This document shows, piece by piece, positions 16,359 through 24,566 of a stretch of 64,000 nucleotides of DNA. Position 1 is the first letter of the stretch; every line of letters begins with the position of its first letter. Below the pieces are notes generated by a model. The model did not search any database, was not told the DNA's origin, and saw only the letters and a list, made by a program, of their open reading frames with translations. Location: contig NZ_CP063812.1 of NCBI RefSeq assembly GCF_015277855.1, positions 3,348,001 through 3,412,000 on the forward strand, in the 5' to 3' direction. The stretch comes from Microbacterium cremeum (GTDB taxonomy: Bacteria > Actinomycetota > Actinomycetes > Actinomycetales > Microbacteriaceae). Both the position numbers and the translations under genes were made by a program.

Positions 16359-17188
16359 GCACCGTCACGCGCCTGCGGATCGTCCGGCCCGTCGTACTCC
16401 TCGCGCTCGCACTGCTGGCCTTGGGCTTCTTCGTCCCGCTCATCTGGATGGTGCTGTCGAGCTTCAAGTCGAACTCCGAGATCTTCAGCGCTCCGTTCGC
16501 ACCGCCCACCCAGTTCGACTTCTCGCAGTGGGCCACCGCCTGGGAGATCGGGAACCTCGGCCGCTATGCGCTCAACAGCATCATCGTCACCACCGTCTCG
16601 GTGATGGCCATCCTGGCGCTGTCGAGCGCGGCGGCGTTCGCCTTCAGCCGCTACCGCTTCCGTGGGTCGGGAATCATGCTCGGGCTGCTGTCACTCGGGC
16701 TGATCCTGCCGCTGCAGTCGTACTTCATCGCCCAGAGCACGATGTTCACCGAGTTCGAGCTCACCGATACGTACTGGGCGCTCATCATCCCCTACACGGC
16801 GATGGGGCTTCCGCTGGCGACGTACCTGCTGAAGGTGTACCTCGATGCGCTCCCCGAGGAGCTCTTCGAGGCGGCGCGCATTGACGGCGCGGGCGACGTG
16901 CGCATCTTCCTCATGCTGGCGCTGCCGCTCCTCAAGCCCGGCCTCGCGACCGTCGCCGTCTTCTCCGCGCTGTCGTGCTGGAACGAGTTCCTCCTGGCAC
17001 TGCTGTACATCCAGGACGACGCGCTGAAGACGATTCCGACAGGCCTCCTAGCGTTCTCGAGCCGATACGTCACCGACTACAGCCTGCTGTTCGCCGCACT
17101 GTCGATCATCACGGTGCCCATGATCGCGATCTACGTGGCCTTCAACCGTCAGATCACCGAAGGCATCACCGCGGGAAGCCTCAAGTAG
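16355..17188 (+). CDS. Sugar ABC transporter permease (MalG/UgpE type), 277 aa
   Basis: Six helices, first LLALALLALGFFVPLIWMVL, with the carbohydrate-permease feature PLIWMVLSSFKSNSEIF and an EAA loop LFEAARIDGAGDVRIFLML. The chain ends FNRQITEGITAGSLK, the usual C terminus of this group. It overlaps the first permease by ATGA and closes the GntR operon; a GC hairpin follows. The copy at 26907-27734 is nearly the same in sequence. Confidence 0.88.
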   Translation: MSTVTRLRIVRPVVLLALALLALGFFVPLIWMVLSSFKSNSEIFSAPFAPPTQFDFSQWATAWEIGNLGRYALNSIIVTTVSVMAILALSSAAAFAFSRYRFRGSGIMLGLLSLGLILPLQSYFIAQSTMFTEFELTDTYWALIIPYTAMGLPLATYLLKVYLDALPEELFEAARIDGAGDVRIFLMLALPLLKPGLATVAVFSALSCWNEFLLALLYIQDDALKTIPTGLLAFSSRYVTDYSLLFAALSIITVPMIAIYVAFNRQITEGITAGSLK

Positions 17189-17215
17189 CGCGCGACACTG
17201 ACGCGACGAATGGAT

Positions 17216-17237
17216 GCCTCGGCCCTGGGGCCGAGGC
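17216..17237. terminator. Hairpin between convergent operons
   Basis: GCCTCGGCC (17216-17224) and GGCCGAGGC (17229-17237) form a perfect stem with a four-base loop, 27 bases after the permease stop and in front of the convergent kinase gene. It could stop transcription from either side. Confidence 0.6.
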
Positions 17238-17362
17238 AGCCATTCCGTCGTTCAGGTTCGCGCGCGCCCCTGGATCCGGTCGCCGACCTCCGCCTCCACC
17301 TCGCCCCTCTCGGGGGCGTGGCCTCGACCCAGAGCCGGGTCTCGTTAGCCCGATGCGCAGCG

Positions 17363-18448
17363 TCATGCCCGAACTTCGTAGGAGGTGTCCAGCGTGGCCC
17401 GCACGTCGTAAGCGGCGTCCAGCGTGGCCCGCACGTCGTAAGGAGTCTCCAGCGTGGCCCGCAGCCGTTCACGGCGGGCGGGGACGGAGCCGCGTTGTCC
17501 CACGAGCGCGTCCAGGTGCTCGAGGCCCAGCAGCGCGGAGCCGACGATCGGCGCGTCGGTGACGATCGAGACGACGGCGTCCGGCGCGACGGCGCCGATG
17601 CGTTCGAACACAGGCTCGATGAGCGCTGGGTGACGGCTCGTGAGCATACCGCCGCCCAGCACGACGTCGATGGACGCGTCGAGCGCGTCGATGCGGCGGA
17701 TTGTCGTCGTCGCGAGCAGGGCGATCTCTTCGGCTTGACGCTGCACGACTCCGGCTGCGACGGAGTCGCCGGCGTCGACCGCTGCGAACAGCAAGGGAAC
17801 AAGTTCGTGCACGCGATCACGGTCGATGGTGCCGAGGTGCATGCCTGTCGCGATCTCGACGGCCGACGAGCATCCGAAGTGCCGTGCGGCGAGGTCGGTC
17901 AACAGGGTCGCCGGGCCACGGCCGTCCTCGTCGCGGCTGGCGTGCCAGAGCACCTCTTTGCCGATCGCGAACCCGCCGCCCCAATCGCCCGTGGCGCGGC
18001 CGAGTGCTGGGTAGCGCACGTGACGTCCGTCGCGCGCGATCCCCACGCAGTTGATGCCGCCCCCACAGACGACCGCAACGCCCGTCTCGGCGTCGGTGCC
18101 CGCACGGAGCATGGCGAAGGTGTCGTTGTGCACCTCGACGTGGGGGGCCCACCTGTAGGCGGCGATCGCCGACGCGATCGCCGCCTCTTCCTCCGGGAGA
18201 TCGGCGTTGGCGAGGTAGCCGGCGACGACGTCGACATGGGTGAGCCCGGCGATCGCGAGCACGTGTTCCACGGCGGGCGCCACTGTCGCGACGGCGGGAG
18301 CCGCACCGATGATATGCGGTGCGAAAGGCCCCGAACGCGCGCGTGCGACGACCGTGCCGTCGAAGGCGACGAGCAGCACGTCGGTCTTGCTGTTGCCGCC
18401 GTCAAACGCGAGCAGTCGCGGTTCGGTCAGTGCGCCCACGGCAGCCAC
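17363..18448 (-). CDS. BadF/BadG/BcrA/BcrD-type ATPase, second sugar kinase, 361 aa
   Basis: ASKHA kinase with phosphate-1 motif LLAFDGGNSKTDVLL, acidic VHNDTFAMLRAG, ATP segment GVAVVCGGGINCVG and GRATGDWGGGFAIGKEVLW. The GDWGGG motif marks the N-acetylglucosamine kinase branch. It is the last gene of the ROK-GH4-kinase operon and overlaps GH4 by 22 bases. A kinase next to GH4 and an ABC (not PTS) importer suggests that it makes the phosphorylated sugar that GH4 needs. The extreme C terminus consists of three 10-residue repeats (see 17378-17465), which are not part of the fold. Confidence 0.8.
   Translation of the reverse strand: MAAVGALTEPRLLAFDGGNSKTDVLLVAFDGTVVARARSGPFAPHIIGAAPAVATVAPAVEHVLAIAGLTHVDVVAGYLANADLPEEEAAIASAIAAYRWAPHVEVHNDTFAMLRAGTDAETGVAVVCGGGINCVGIARDGRHVRYPALGRATGDWGGGFAIGKEVLWHASRDEDGRGPATLLTDLAARHFGCSSAVEIATGMHLGTIDRDRVHELVPLLFAAVDAGDSVAAGVVQRQAEEIALLATTTIRRIDALDASIDVVLGGGMLTSRHPALIEPVFERIGAVAPDAVVSIVTDAPIVGSALLGLEHLDALVGQRGSVPARRERLRATLETPYDVRATLDAAYDVRATLDTSYEVRA
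17378..17465. repeat. Three tandem 30-bp repeats in the kinase 3' end
   Basis: The unit contains CCAGCGTGGCCCGCA and starts with GTA at 17378, 17408 and 17438. On the minus strand it reads RATLETPYDV, RATLDAAYDV, RATLDTSYEV, then RA and the stop. Confidence 0.85.
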
Positions 18449-19716
18449 TCCTTGTTCTCGGCGATGAGCCGGTCGGCGAGCGCCTGCGCGGTCGCGTACT
18501 GCCCGACGAGCGGATGCGCGAGGAGCGCCCGCACCACACGGTCGCGACCGCCGTGCAGCGCGGCCTCCACGCCGAGTTGCTCGTAGCGCGCGACATGCGC
18601 GACAAGCCCCGAGACCAGTGGAGGTACCGCGGGCACCGGATGCGGGAGAATGCTGTCCGGCCCCACCTTCGCACGTACTTCGATGATCGCCTCGTCGTCG
18701 AGGAACGGCAGGATGCCGCGGTTGCGCACGTTCACGATGTGATCGCGTGCTGCGCCCGTGCCGAGCAGGCTCGCGAGCAAGCCGACCGCGGCGTCCGAGT
18801 AGTACGCGCCGCCACGGCCGCGCAGTTGCGGGGGCGTCCGGTCGAGTGCCGGATCGGCGTACAGCTCGAGCAATTCAGCCTCTAGCGCCGCGACCTGCGC
18901 GGCGCGCGAGGGCCGGTCGCCGGCGAGCGACACCAGCTCGTCGTGCTGGTAGTAGTACCGCAGATAGTACGAGGGGATGACGCGTTCGGAGCGGAGCAGG
19001 GGGAGCGGCAGCTCGGTCTCATCGACGAGCGCATCGCCGTGTGCGTCGATGAGACGATCAAGCACCTCGGTGGCTGTCCCGTTGTCGTGCCGGATGCGCG
19101 CGCCGAGCTCCCAGCTGAGATGGTTGAGCCCGGCGTGGTCGAGCTCGATACGTTCCGGCTCGACGCCGAGCAGCGAAGCGAAGAGCCGCTCGAAGCCGAT
19201 CGCGACGTTGCACAGGCCGACCGCGCGGTGCCCGTCGTCGAGCAGCGCACGAGTCACCATCCCGACCGGGTTGGTGAAGTCGACGATCCAGGCGTCGGGA
19301 TTCACGGCACGCACCCGACGGGCGATGTCGAGTACGACGGGGATGGTGCGAAGTGCCTTGGCGAGTCCGCCGGCCCCCGTCGTTTCCTGCCCGATGCAGC
19401 CGCACTCGAGCGGCCAGCTCTCGTCGCGACTACGGGCGGCCTGCCCGCCGACGCGTAGCTGCACGAGCACTGCGTCTGCGCCCTCCGCGGCCGCCGTGAT
19501 GTCGGCAGTCGTGCTGACGCGGCAGGTACTGCCGGCTTCGGAGAGTATGCGCGATGTGAGCCCCGCGACGACCTCGATGCGTGCGGGATCAGGGTCCGCC
19601 AGCACGAGCTCCTCGACGGGGAGGGTCTTGCCGAGGCGAGCGATTCCGTCCGCGAGCTCGGGCGTGTAGGTCGAGCCGCCGCCGACCACAGCGAGCCGAA
19701 TGCGCCGCCCACTCAT
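18427..19716 (-). CDS. Glycoside hydrolase family 4 (6-phospho-beta-glucosidase-like), 429 aa
   Basis: NAD-binding N terminus IRLAVVGGGSTYTPEL, DFTNPVGMVT, metal-site motif GLCNVAIGFERL (the family cysteine-asparagine pair) and AGLNHLSW, all typical of GH4. These enzymes hydrolyse 6-phosphorylated glucosides through NAD+-dependent oxidation and a divalent metal. CNVAIG replaces the commoner CNVPIG. Gene order ROK-GH4-kinase with ATGA overlap to ROK suggests a single message. Because import is by ABC transporter, the substrate must be phosphorylated inside the cell, probably by the adjacent kinase. Aglycone and sugar specificity cannot be decided here. Confidence 0.88.
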   Translation of the reverse strand: MSGRRIRLAVVGGGSTYTPELADGIARLGKTLPVEELVLADPDPARIEVVAGLTSRILSEAGSTCRVSTTADITAAAEGADAVLVQLRVGGQAARSRDESWPLECGCIGQETTGAGGLAKALRTIPVVLDIARRVRAVNPDAWIVDFTNPVGMVTRALLDDGHRAVGLCNVAIGFERLFASLLGVEPERIELDHAGLNHLSWELGARIRHDNGTATEVLDRLIDAHGDALVDETELPLPLLRSERVIPSYYLRYYYQHDELVSLAGDRPSRAAQVAALEAELLELYADPALDRTPPQLRGRGGAYYSDAAVGLLASLLGTGAARDHIVNVRNRGILPFLDDEAIIEVRAKVGPDSILPHPVPAVPPLVSGLVAHVARYEQLGVEAALHGGRDRVVRALLAHPLVGQYATAQALADRLIAENKEWLPWAH

Positions 19717-20897
19717 GTCGTGAACACCCGGTCGCGCGCGATCTCGAGGCTCATCAGCATCGCGCCGTCGAGGATCGGGGTGTCGGTCGCTACGGTGAGG
19801 GTGAGCTGGGGCGCCGCGGGCATGATCGCGGCGAGCTGCCGGGCGACCTCGGCGCGCAGCCGTTCGCCGCCGAGCCGCGCGAGCTCGCCGGCGAGCACGA
19901 CACGCGCCGGGTCGAGCAATGCGATGACCGAGACGATGGCGCACGCGTAGCGGTGGCAGAGCTCGGTGACGACGGGCGCTGCGGTGGGATCGTCGAGCAG
20001 TGCACTCAGCGCCTCGCGTGCGGTCGCTGCCTCGTGCCCGGCTGCAGCGGCGAGCCCGCGCAGCGCCTGATCGCCGACGATGCGCTCGAGTGCTCCGTCC
20101 GTACGGCTCTCCGCATCGAACACGGCACCGGGAATGAGCAGGAATGCGGCCTCGCCGGCCGCGCCACGACTTCCGCGATGAAGCGCCCCGTCGATCATGA
20201 TCGCTCCGCCGACGCCATCATCAAGCCAAAAGAGGAAGAAGCTCTCGGACTCACCGCGGGCGGCGTGCCGCTCGGCGATCGCGGCGAGATTCACGTCGTT
20301 CTCGATGGCGACTGATGCGTCGGGGAACAGCGTTCGCAGCTCGGCGCCAACGGAGGGTCGCTGCCAGCCGGGCAGATGGCCGACGTAGTTGAGAGTGTCG
20401 GTCGCGATATCGTAGGAGCCGGGCACGCTGACGACGATCGCGTCGAGCTGGTCGGGGGAGAGTCCTGCCACGTCGCAGCAGGACCGGATGATGGCGGCGG
20501 CACTTTCCGGGCCGTTTGCGGCCTGATCGTTCTCCTCCACGCGCTCCATGACAATGGCGCCCGCGATGTTTGAAATGCGCACCCGTACGCTTCCGGGGCG
20601 CACGTCGACGGCGGCAGCATGCCCGGCGGCCGGATTGATGCGGTAGAGCTGCGGTGCACGGCCCCCGGGACCGGTATCGCCGAGCCCGCTCGGGCGCACG
20701 AGGCCGCTCTCTTCAAGCCGCTGGAGCAGCGACGACGCAGTGGGCTTCGAAAGCCCCGTGAGCGTGCGCACGTCGCTTCGGCTCAACGTTTCGTGCTCGA
20801 TCAGAAGGTCGAGCACGACGCGGTTGTTCAGAGTGCGTAGCAGGCCTGGCTGTGCGGGTGCCGGGCCGCGGCTGTCGCCTGGTACCGATGCGTTCAC
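19713..20897 (-). CDS. ROK family transcriptional regulator (NagC/XylR type), 394 aa
   Basis: An N-terminal winged helix (about 20-80: LSRSDVRTLTGLSKPTASS, then LVRPSG and a GRAPQLYRINP wing) precedes a ROK sugar-sensing domain with AIVVSVPGSYD, the EN DVN segment VAIENDVNLAAIAE and GVGGAIMIDGALHRGSRGAAGE. The expected zinc-type CxCGxxGC motif of ROK kinases is not seen; the region reads EAAFLLIPGAVFDAES, so zinc binding is doubtful. GTG at 20897 follows GGAGG. A TTAGGAAACTTTACTAT operator overlaps its promoter, and the same motif precedes two other transcription units, making this their likely repressor. Confidence 0.88.
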   Translation of the reverse strand: MNASVPGDSRGPAPAQPGLLRTLNNRVVLDLLIEHETLSRSDVRTLTGLSKPTASSLLQRLEESGLVRPSGLGDTGPGGRAPQLYRINPAAGHAAAVDVRPGSVRVRISNIAGAIVMERVEENDQAANGPESAAAIIRSCCDVAGLSPDQLDAIVVSVPGSYDIATDTLNYVGHLPGWQRPSVGAELRTLFPDASVAIENDVNLAAIAERHAARGESESFFLFWLDDGVGGAIMIDGALHRGSRGAAGEAAFLLIPGAVFDAESRTDGALERIVGDQALRGLAAAAGHEAATAREALSALLDDPTAAPVVTELCHRYACAIVSVIALLDPARVVLAGELARLGGERLRAEVARQLAAIMPAAPQLTLTVATDTPILDGAMLMSLEIARDRVFTT

Positions 20898-20913
20898 CGC
20901 GATCCTCCGGAAG

Positions 20914-20930
20914 TTAGGAAACTTTACTAT
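20914..20930. promoter_or_regulatory. ROK-type operator, copy 1 (autoregulation)
   Basis: TTAGGAAACTTTACTAT is an imperfect inverted repeat (TAGGAAA / TTTACTA) placed four bases downstream of the -10 element and 16 bases before the ROK start codon. Confidence 0.75.
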
Positions 20931-20934
20931 CTAG

Positions 20935-20964
20935 ACAGTAATGGCCATGGGGGGACGGTGTCAA
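20935..20964 (-). promoter_or_regulatory. Promoter of the ROK-GH4-kinase operon
   Basis: On the minus strand: TTGACA at 20964-20959, an 18-base spacer, and TACTGT at 20940-20935, followed at once by the operator. Confidence 0.65.
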
Positions 20965-21006
20965 CGCCCGTCGCCGCTGACTTTCGCGGCTGATGGCGGC
21001 GAACCT

Positions 21007-21052
21007 GAGAAGACCACCACACGTAGCCATACGCCGGTGCGGTGGTCTTCTC
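21007..21052 (-). terminator. Hairpin after the large secreted-protein gene
   Basis: GAGAAGACCACC (21007-21018) pairs with GGTGGTCTTCTC (21041-21052), a perfect 12-base stem with a 22-base loop, 17 bases past the stop codon at 21070 on the minus strand. Confidence 0.65.
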
Positions 21053-21069
21053 ATGCGGCTCGCGTCGCG

Positions 21070-23610
21070 CTACTCCTTGATGATGCCGTGGTAGCGGCCC
21101 ATCCAGTACGGCAGCGTGAACGTAAATCCGACGACAAAGCTGCCGCTGTTGTAATCGTAGTTGGGATATACACCGGTCGCCGAGTTCTCGGTTTCGAAGG
21201 GATTCCCATTGTTCTTCATTGCACGTCGCTCGTCAGGCGGCAGCACGTAGTTCGTCTGCTTGTAATCGTCGCGATCGCCCGGCTCGATGTAGAGGACGTC
21301 CTGACGGTTCATCTGCATCGGAAATTCGATCTGATATTCGTACTGCCGGGACAAGTACCGAACGGCCGACTGAAGATCGATGTCCTTTCGTTCCGGGTGT
21401 GCCAGCTGGTACAGGAACGTATAGTACGGATTCTGCTCACGCACCTCATTCACGTACCACTGATCGAAGGCCTTGACGATCTGCTGGCGCTTGGCCGGTT
21501 CGTTCTCCTGCAGAATGAGCGGATACAGCGCGAACCAAGCCAGCTCTTCGTCGGAGTAGTTGATGTACTGCGTCCAATCATTATGCAGAGTGGCGTTGAT
21601 GTTCGACCGTTCCTGGATGTCGTCACCGGCTTCGGCATACGCGGCCGCATAATTGTCTCGGGTCACCAGCTCATTATTGTTGATCCCGTATGCATTGGTC
21701 GCCTGCCTGACGAGACGGCGGTCGATGTACTCGTTCGCCATGCCGATATAGCCCTTGCCGTTGATGTACGGCTCTTCCTTGCTATATCCCGAAGCGTCGA
21801 ACAGCAACTCATAGGCGTCCTTGTACTCCTGATTGCCGATGATGTTGCTGGCCGTCTTGAGAATGGACATCACTTCCAGCGCATTCAGTGGCGCATCCTC
21901 ATAGCCGTACGAAAGCGAATCCTCGCCGTTCGCGTCGACGCCGACGTTGGCGGCCCACTCCGGACGCTGCTCCATCGCACCGGTCGTGTCGTTGAAATAC
22001 TTGGCGAACCACTTGGACCACAGGGTCGATTTGCCGGTCGCATCCTCGATGTAGAAGTGATCGTCTTTCAAGATCAGATCGGTCATACGCTCGGTTGTCT
22101 GCTCGATGATGTCCTTGAGCGCGAGCATTTCCGGATCGGCACTATCTCCCACCAGGTACTCGTTGGCTGCAAAGAACAGAGCATAATGGCCGATGACCTC
22201 ATCGGACGACGTGTCTGCCTTGTAGACGATCTGGCTCATGTCAATGCGGCCATTCTTGATCGCCGACTCTGGGAACAATTCGTTGAAGAACGTCGGGATC
22301 TGCTCGTAAACCGGCACTGTGAGCTGGAACAGGGGCGGATTCGTGGCGCTCGTCCCGGTGTCAGCGCTTGGCTTCGTCCTTGTATTGGTAGCCGAGCTGA
22401 TCACAGGAAGCACTTGCTGCACTGAATCGTTCACTTTCACATAGATGTCAGTGCCCAGTTGCGCATCGGCAGGTCGTGAAGCGTTCAGCTTCGCGACCGC
22501 GTCCGCCGTCAGCGTAAGCCCGTTGTAGTTCATCTCGCCGTCTCCCCCTGAGGGGAACAGCTTGCCGCCGATCTTGGTCATCGCGTCCCTGGTCACACGG
22601 ACGATCGAGTAGCCGATCGGCTCGATGGGGTTGTTGTCCTCATCGAAACGTTCCATGCTCGGAATGATGCCATTCGGATTCGGCGAGCCGTCCATCACAG
22701 GATGGAACCAGAACCCGTTCTGGCTCTGGTAGCCAAAGTCCGTGCCGTCAGACGTCTGCGCTCCCGCTTCACTCGTCAACATGTACGAGCGTGCCGGAAA
22801 GCCATTGCCACGGCCCGACACGTAGTCGAGCAAGAGCACCGCTTTAGTGGAGCGAAGCGCGGCATCCTTCGCTGCAGCGACGTCCGCTTGCGAGCCGCCT
22901 TGCTCGAGCAACGTTTTGTACCGGTAGATCTCACCGATGGCGTACATCGCCGTCCACAGTCCGTCGTTGTCGGACGTTCTCGCATGTGATGTGAACGTGC
23001 CGTCGCTGTAGTTGATCCCGCGAGTCGCGTCGGTGGGGGTGAAGGTGAACCCCGCATCCGAGGTCATCCCTCTGCGATCATGGACCGACTGAATGATGTC
23101 TTCATAGGCAGCGGCCTTCTCTTCCAGCGTCTTGAACGGCATCGCAATATGCGTAATGCCTCGCGCGTTCTGAACCCACACGCCGCCCTGTCCGTCACTG
23201 GCCAGCGCAGTCACATGATCGTCCCCGTCGAACATGTAGCGCGGTCCGGCAAAATACTGCACAATGTCGCGCTCATCCTCTTCTTCGAAGTTGACGCGCT
23301 GCAGTCCGTTCTCGGTTCCGATCCAGTAGACGCCCTCTGCGTCCTTCACCACACTCGTGACATCGCCAGCGACCTCGATCGGCAAGAATGTCAGAGCCGA
23401 CGTGTCGGTCACCCACCTGATCTCCGGCGTCGTCGTCCCGGGCTTATAGTAGGTAACCTCTTTCGTGCGAGTGGATTCCAGCTTGACTGCCGAGAATGAC
23501 GCTCCCTGCGGCTTGGCCGCGAGCGCCGGCATTGCAGGCAGTGAGACCAGCAAAGCGGCGGCTGTAGCACTACCGATCAGCGTTTTGAGCTTCTTGTTCA
23601 TGATTGACAT
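21070..23610 (-). CDS. Large secreted protein: propeller-type repeats plus predicted helical toroid domain, 846 aa
   Basis: A Sec signal peptide (MNKKLKTLIGSATAAALLVS, cleavage after ALA) is followed by two Reg_prop-like blades (VYWIGTENGLQRVNF, GGVWVQNARGITHIAMP; about residues 85-160) and a long helix-rich region (about 200-780). Motifs there include DNDGLWTAMYAIGEIYRYK, GFPARSYML, DTSSDEVIGHYALFFAANEY and PLNALEVMSILKTAS, a pattern I recall from uncharacterised secreted proteins that carry the same propeller repeats and look like alpha/alpha-toroid glycan enzymes. No named family is claimed. Codon use is clearly less GC-biased than all neighbours (many AAT, TAT, GAA, AAA codons), suggesting transfer. 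It is second in an operon with 23628-24164 and under a ROK operator. Confidence 0.7.
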   Translation of the reverse strand: MSIMNKKLKTLIGSATAAALLVSLPAMPALAAKPQGASFSAVKLESTRTKEVTYYKPGTTTPEIRWVTDTSALTFLPIEVAGDVTSVVKDAEGVYWIGTENGLQRVNFEEEDERDIVQYFAGPRYMFDGDDHVTALASDGQGGVWVQNARGITHIAMPFKTLEEKAAAYEDIIQSVHDRRGMTSDAGFTFTPTDATRGINYSDGTFTSHARTSDNDGLWTAMYAIGEIYRYKTLLEQGGSQADVAAAKDAALRSTKAVLLLDYVSGRGNGFPARSYMLTSEAGAQTSDGTDFGYQSQNGFWFHPVMDGSPNPNGIIPSMERFDEDNNPIEPIGYSIVRVTRDAMTKIGGKLFPSGGDGEMNYNGLTLTADAVAKLNASRPADAQLGTDIYVKVNDSVQQVLPVISSATNTRTKPSADTGTSATNPPLFQLTVPVYEQIPTFFNELFPESAIKNGRIDMSQIVYKADTSSDEVIGHYALFFAANEYLVGDSADPEMLALKDIIEQTTERMTDLILKDDHFYIEDATGKSTLWSKWFAKYFNDTTGAMEQRPEWAANVGVDANGEDSLSYGYEDAPLNALEVMSILKTASNIIGNQEYKDAYELLFDASGYSKEEPYINGKGYIGMANEYIDRRLVRQATNAYGINNNELVTRDNYAAAYAEAGDDIQERSNINATLHNDWTQYINYSDEELAWFALYPLILQENEPAKRQQIVKAFDQWYVNEVREQNPYYTFLYQLAHPERKDIDLQSAVRYLSRQYEYQIEFPMQMNRQDVLYIEPGDRDDYKQTNYVLPPDERRAMKNNGNPFETENSATGVYPNYDYNSGSFVVGFTFTLPYWMGRYHGIIKE

Positions 23611-23627
23611 GGAGTCACCCTCTTTCC

Positions 23628-24164
23628 TTACTGGGAAATCCGGGCAACGCCGGATACCGTGATCGCGAACACGCCTTTGCCACCATCAGAAATGAGCAGC
23701 AGCACTTTGTCGTCGACGAGTTGGTCGTCGGCTGCCTGGTACTCCGTCATCTTGTTGCTTTTCAAGTTGATCTTCGTAACCCCGTGATCTGTCCCGATCC
23801 ACAGGTTCTTGCGGTTGTGGTCTAGGACTGAGGTGTTTACACCGCGAAGCGCAGGGAAAAGAGACGGCTTGACGTCGAACTGGTAGTTGACGAAGGTATT
23901 GGCGTTGGAAAGGTGTGTCGGCATGTCGACGGCCGGGTTTGCGGTCGCGGGATGATACGTCTCATCCTGAACAAAGCCGATGTACATCTTCACGGCGGCT
24001 TCTGCATCGGATGAACCGAGCTTGCTCAGCGCCTCGTCGTAGGTGTAGAGCACAGTCGCTTTCTGTGAGTGGACAGGCGGGGCAGCGAATACTGCTGGCG
24101 TCGCTCCCAGAAGGCAGGCGAGTATGGCAAAGACGAGAACTGCTGGTTTCCATTTGAAACGCAT
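23628..24164 (-). CDS. Small secreted protein with a propeller-type repeat, 178 aa
   Basis: Sec signal peptide MRFKWKPAVLVFAILACLLG ending near VFAA, a helical middle part, then one or two Reg_prop-like blades (NLWIGTDHGVTKINLKSNK, GVFAITVSGVARIS) up to the C terminus. AGGAAAAG precedes the ATG. It is 17 bases upstream of the 846-residue protein gene, shares its lower GC content and its propeller motif, and has its own signal peptide, so the two are separate products that may complete one propeller together. An alternative is an old gene split followed by gain of a second signal sequence. Function unknown. Confidence 0.65.
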   Translation of the reverse strand: MRFKWKPAVLVFAILACLLGATPAVFAAPPVHSQKATVLYTYDEALSKLGSSDAEAAVKMYIGFVQDETYHPATANPAVDMPTHLSNANTFVNYQFDVKPSLFPALRGVNTSVLDHNRKNLWIGTDHGVTKINLKSNKMTEYQAADDQLVDDKVLLLISDGGKGVFAITVSGVARISQ

Positions 24165-24266
24165 GGCTTTTCCTTTCCTAGTTGTGATGTGGCAATGACG
24201 TAGCTGAACTCGATTCGGCGGCCGCTTCGGGCTTTCGCAGGCCGTAAGCCGTGCCTCCCGAGTAAG

Positions 24267-24283
24267 TTAGGAAACTTTCCTAT
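24267..24283. promoter_or_regulatory. ROK-type operator, copy 2 (secreted pair)
   Basis: TTAGGAAACTTTCCTAT contains a perfect TAGGAAA/TTTCCTA palindrome around one central C, the most symmetric of the three copies. It lies four bases downstream of a minus-strand -10 element. Confidence 0.75.
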
Positions 24284-24287
24284 CTGG

Positions 24288-24316
24288 ACGCTAGCGGCCA
24301 CGGATCTCGGTGTCAA
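24288..24316 (-). promoter_or_regulatory. Promoter of the secreted-protein pair
   Basis: Minus strand TTGACA at 24316-24311, exactly 17 bases of spacer, TAGCGT at 24293-24288. The message would have a leader of about 120 bases before the ATG at 24164. Confidence 0.65.
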
Positions 24317-24497
24317 CGGTCAGCTCCGCACTCTCGGGCCCCTGCGTCCGGCGGGTGTTCGCAACCGGCGGTGCTCGTGGCGGTCGCAGACCGCCCCGAC
24401 CACCGACGTGCTGAACGTCGAGCATCGCGAGCTGGGCGGCGCCCGGCGCGGGCTGGTTACGGCTCGGCTACGTTTCCCCTCCGTGTGGCCCCTGTCA

Positions 24498-24527
24498 TTG
24501 ACAGAACCACTGCGTCTAGGGTCTAAT
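24498..24527 (+). promoter_or_regulatory. Promoter of the second ABC importer operon
   Basis: TTGACA (24498-24503), 18-base spacer, TCTAAT (24522-24527). The operator copy begins eight bases further on. Confidence 0.65.
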
Positions 24528-24534
24528 CTGCAGA

Positions 24535-24549
24535 TAGGAAACTTTACTA
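24535..24549. promoter_or_regulatory. ROK-type operator, copy 3 (second importer)
   Basis: TAGGAAACTTTACTA, identical over 15 bases to the core of copy 1, placed over the expected transcription start of the importer operon. Confidence 0.75.
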
Positions 24550-24566
24550 ACTAGAGAGGTGACAAT

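Larger units (their letters stand above)
24165..24566. other. Divergent regulatory region, no gene
   Basis: This 402-base gap holds the promoter and operator of the secreted pair (24267-24316, minus strand) and of the second importer (24498-24549, plus strand). The middle part (about 24320-24490) is GC-rich with no convincing reading frame or RNA. Confidence 0.6.

Noticed and set aside
23611..23627. The two secreted genes as one gene broken by a stop
   Set aside because: The second gene has its own ribosome site, start and complete signal peptide, so two separate products are more likely.
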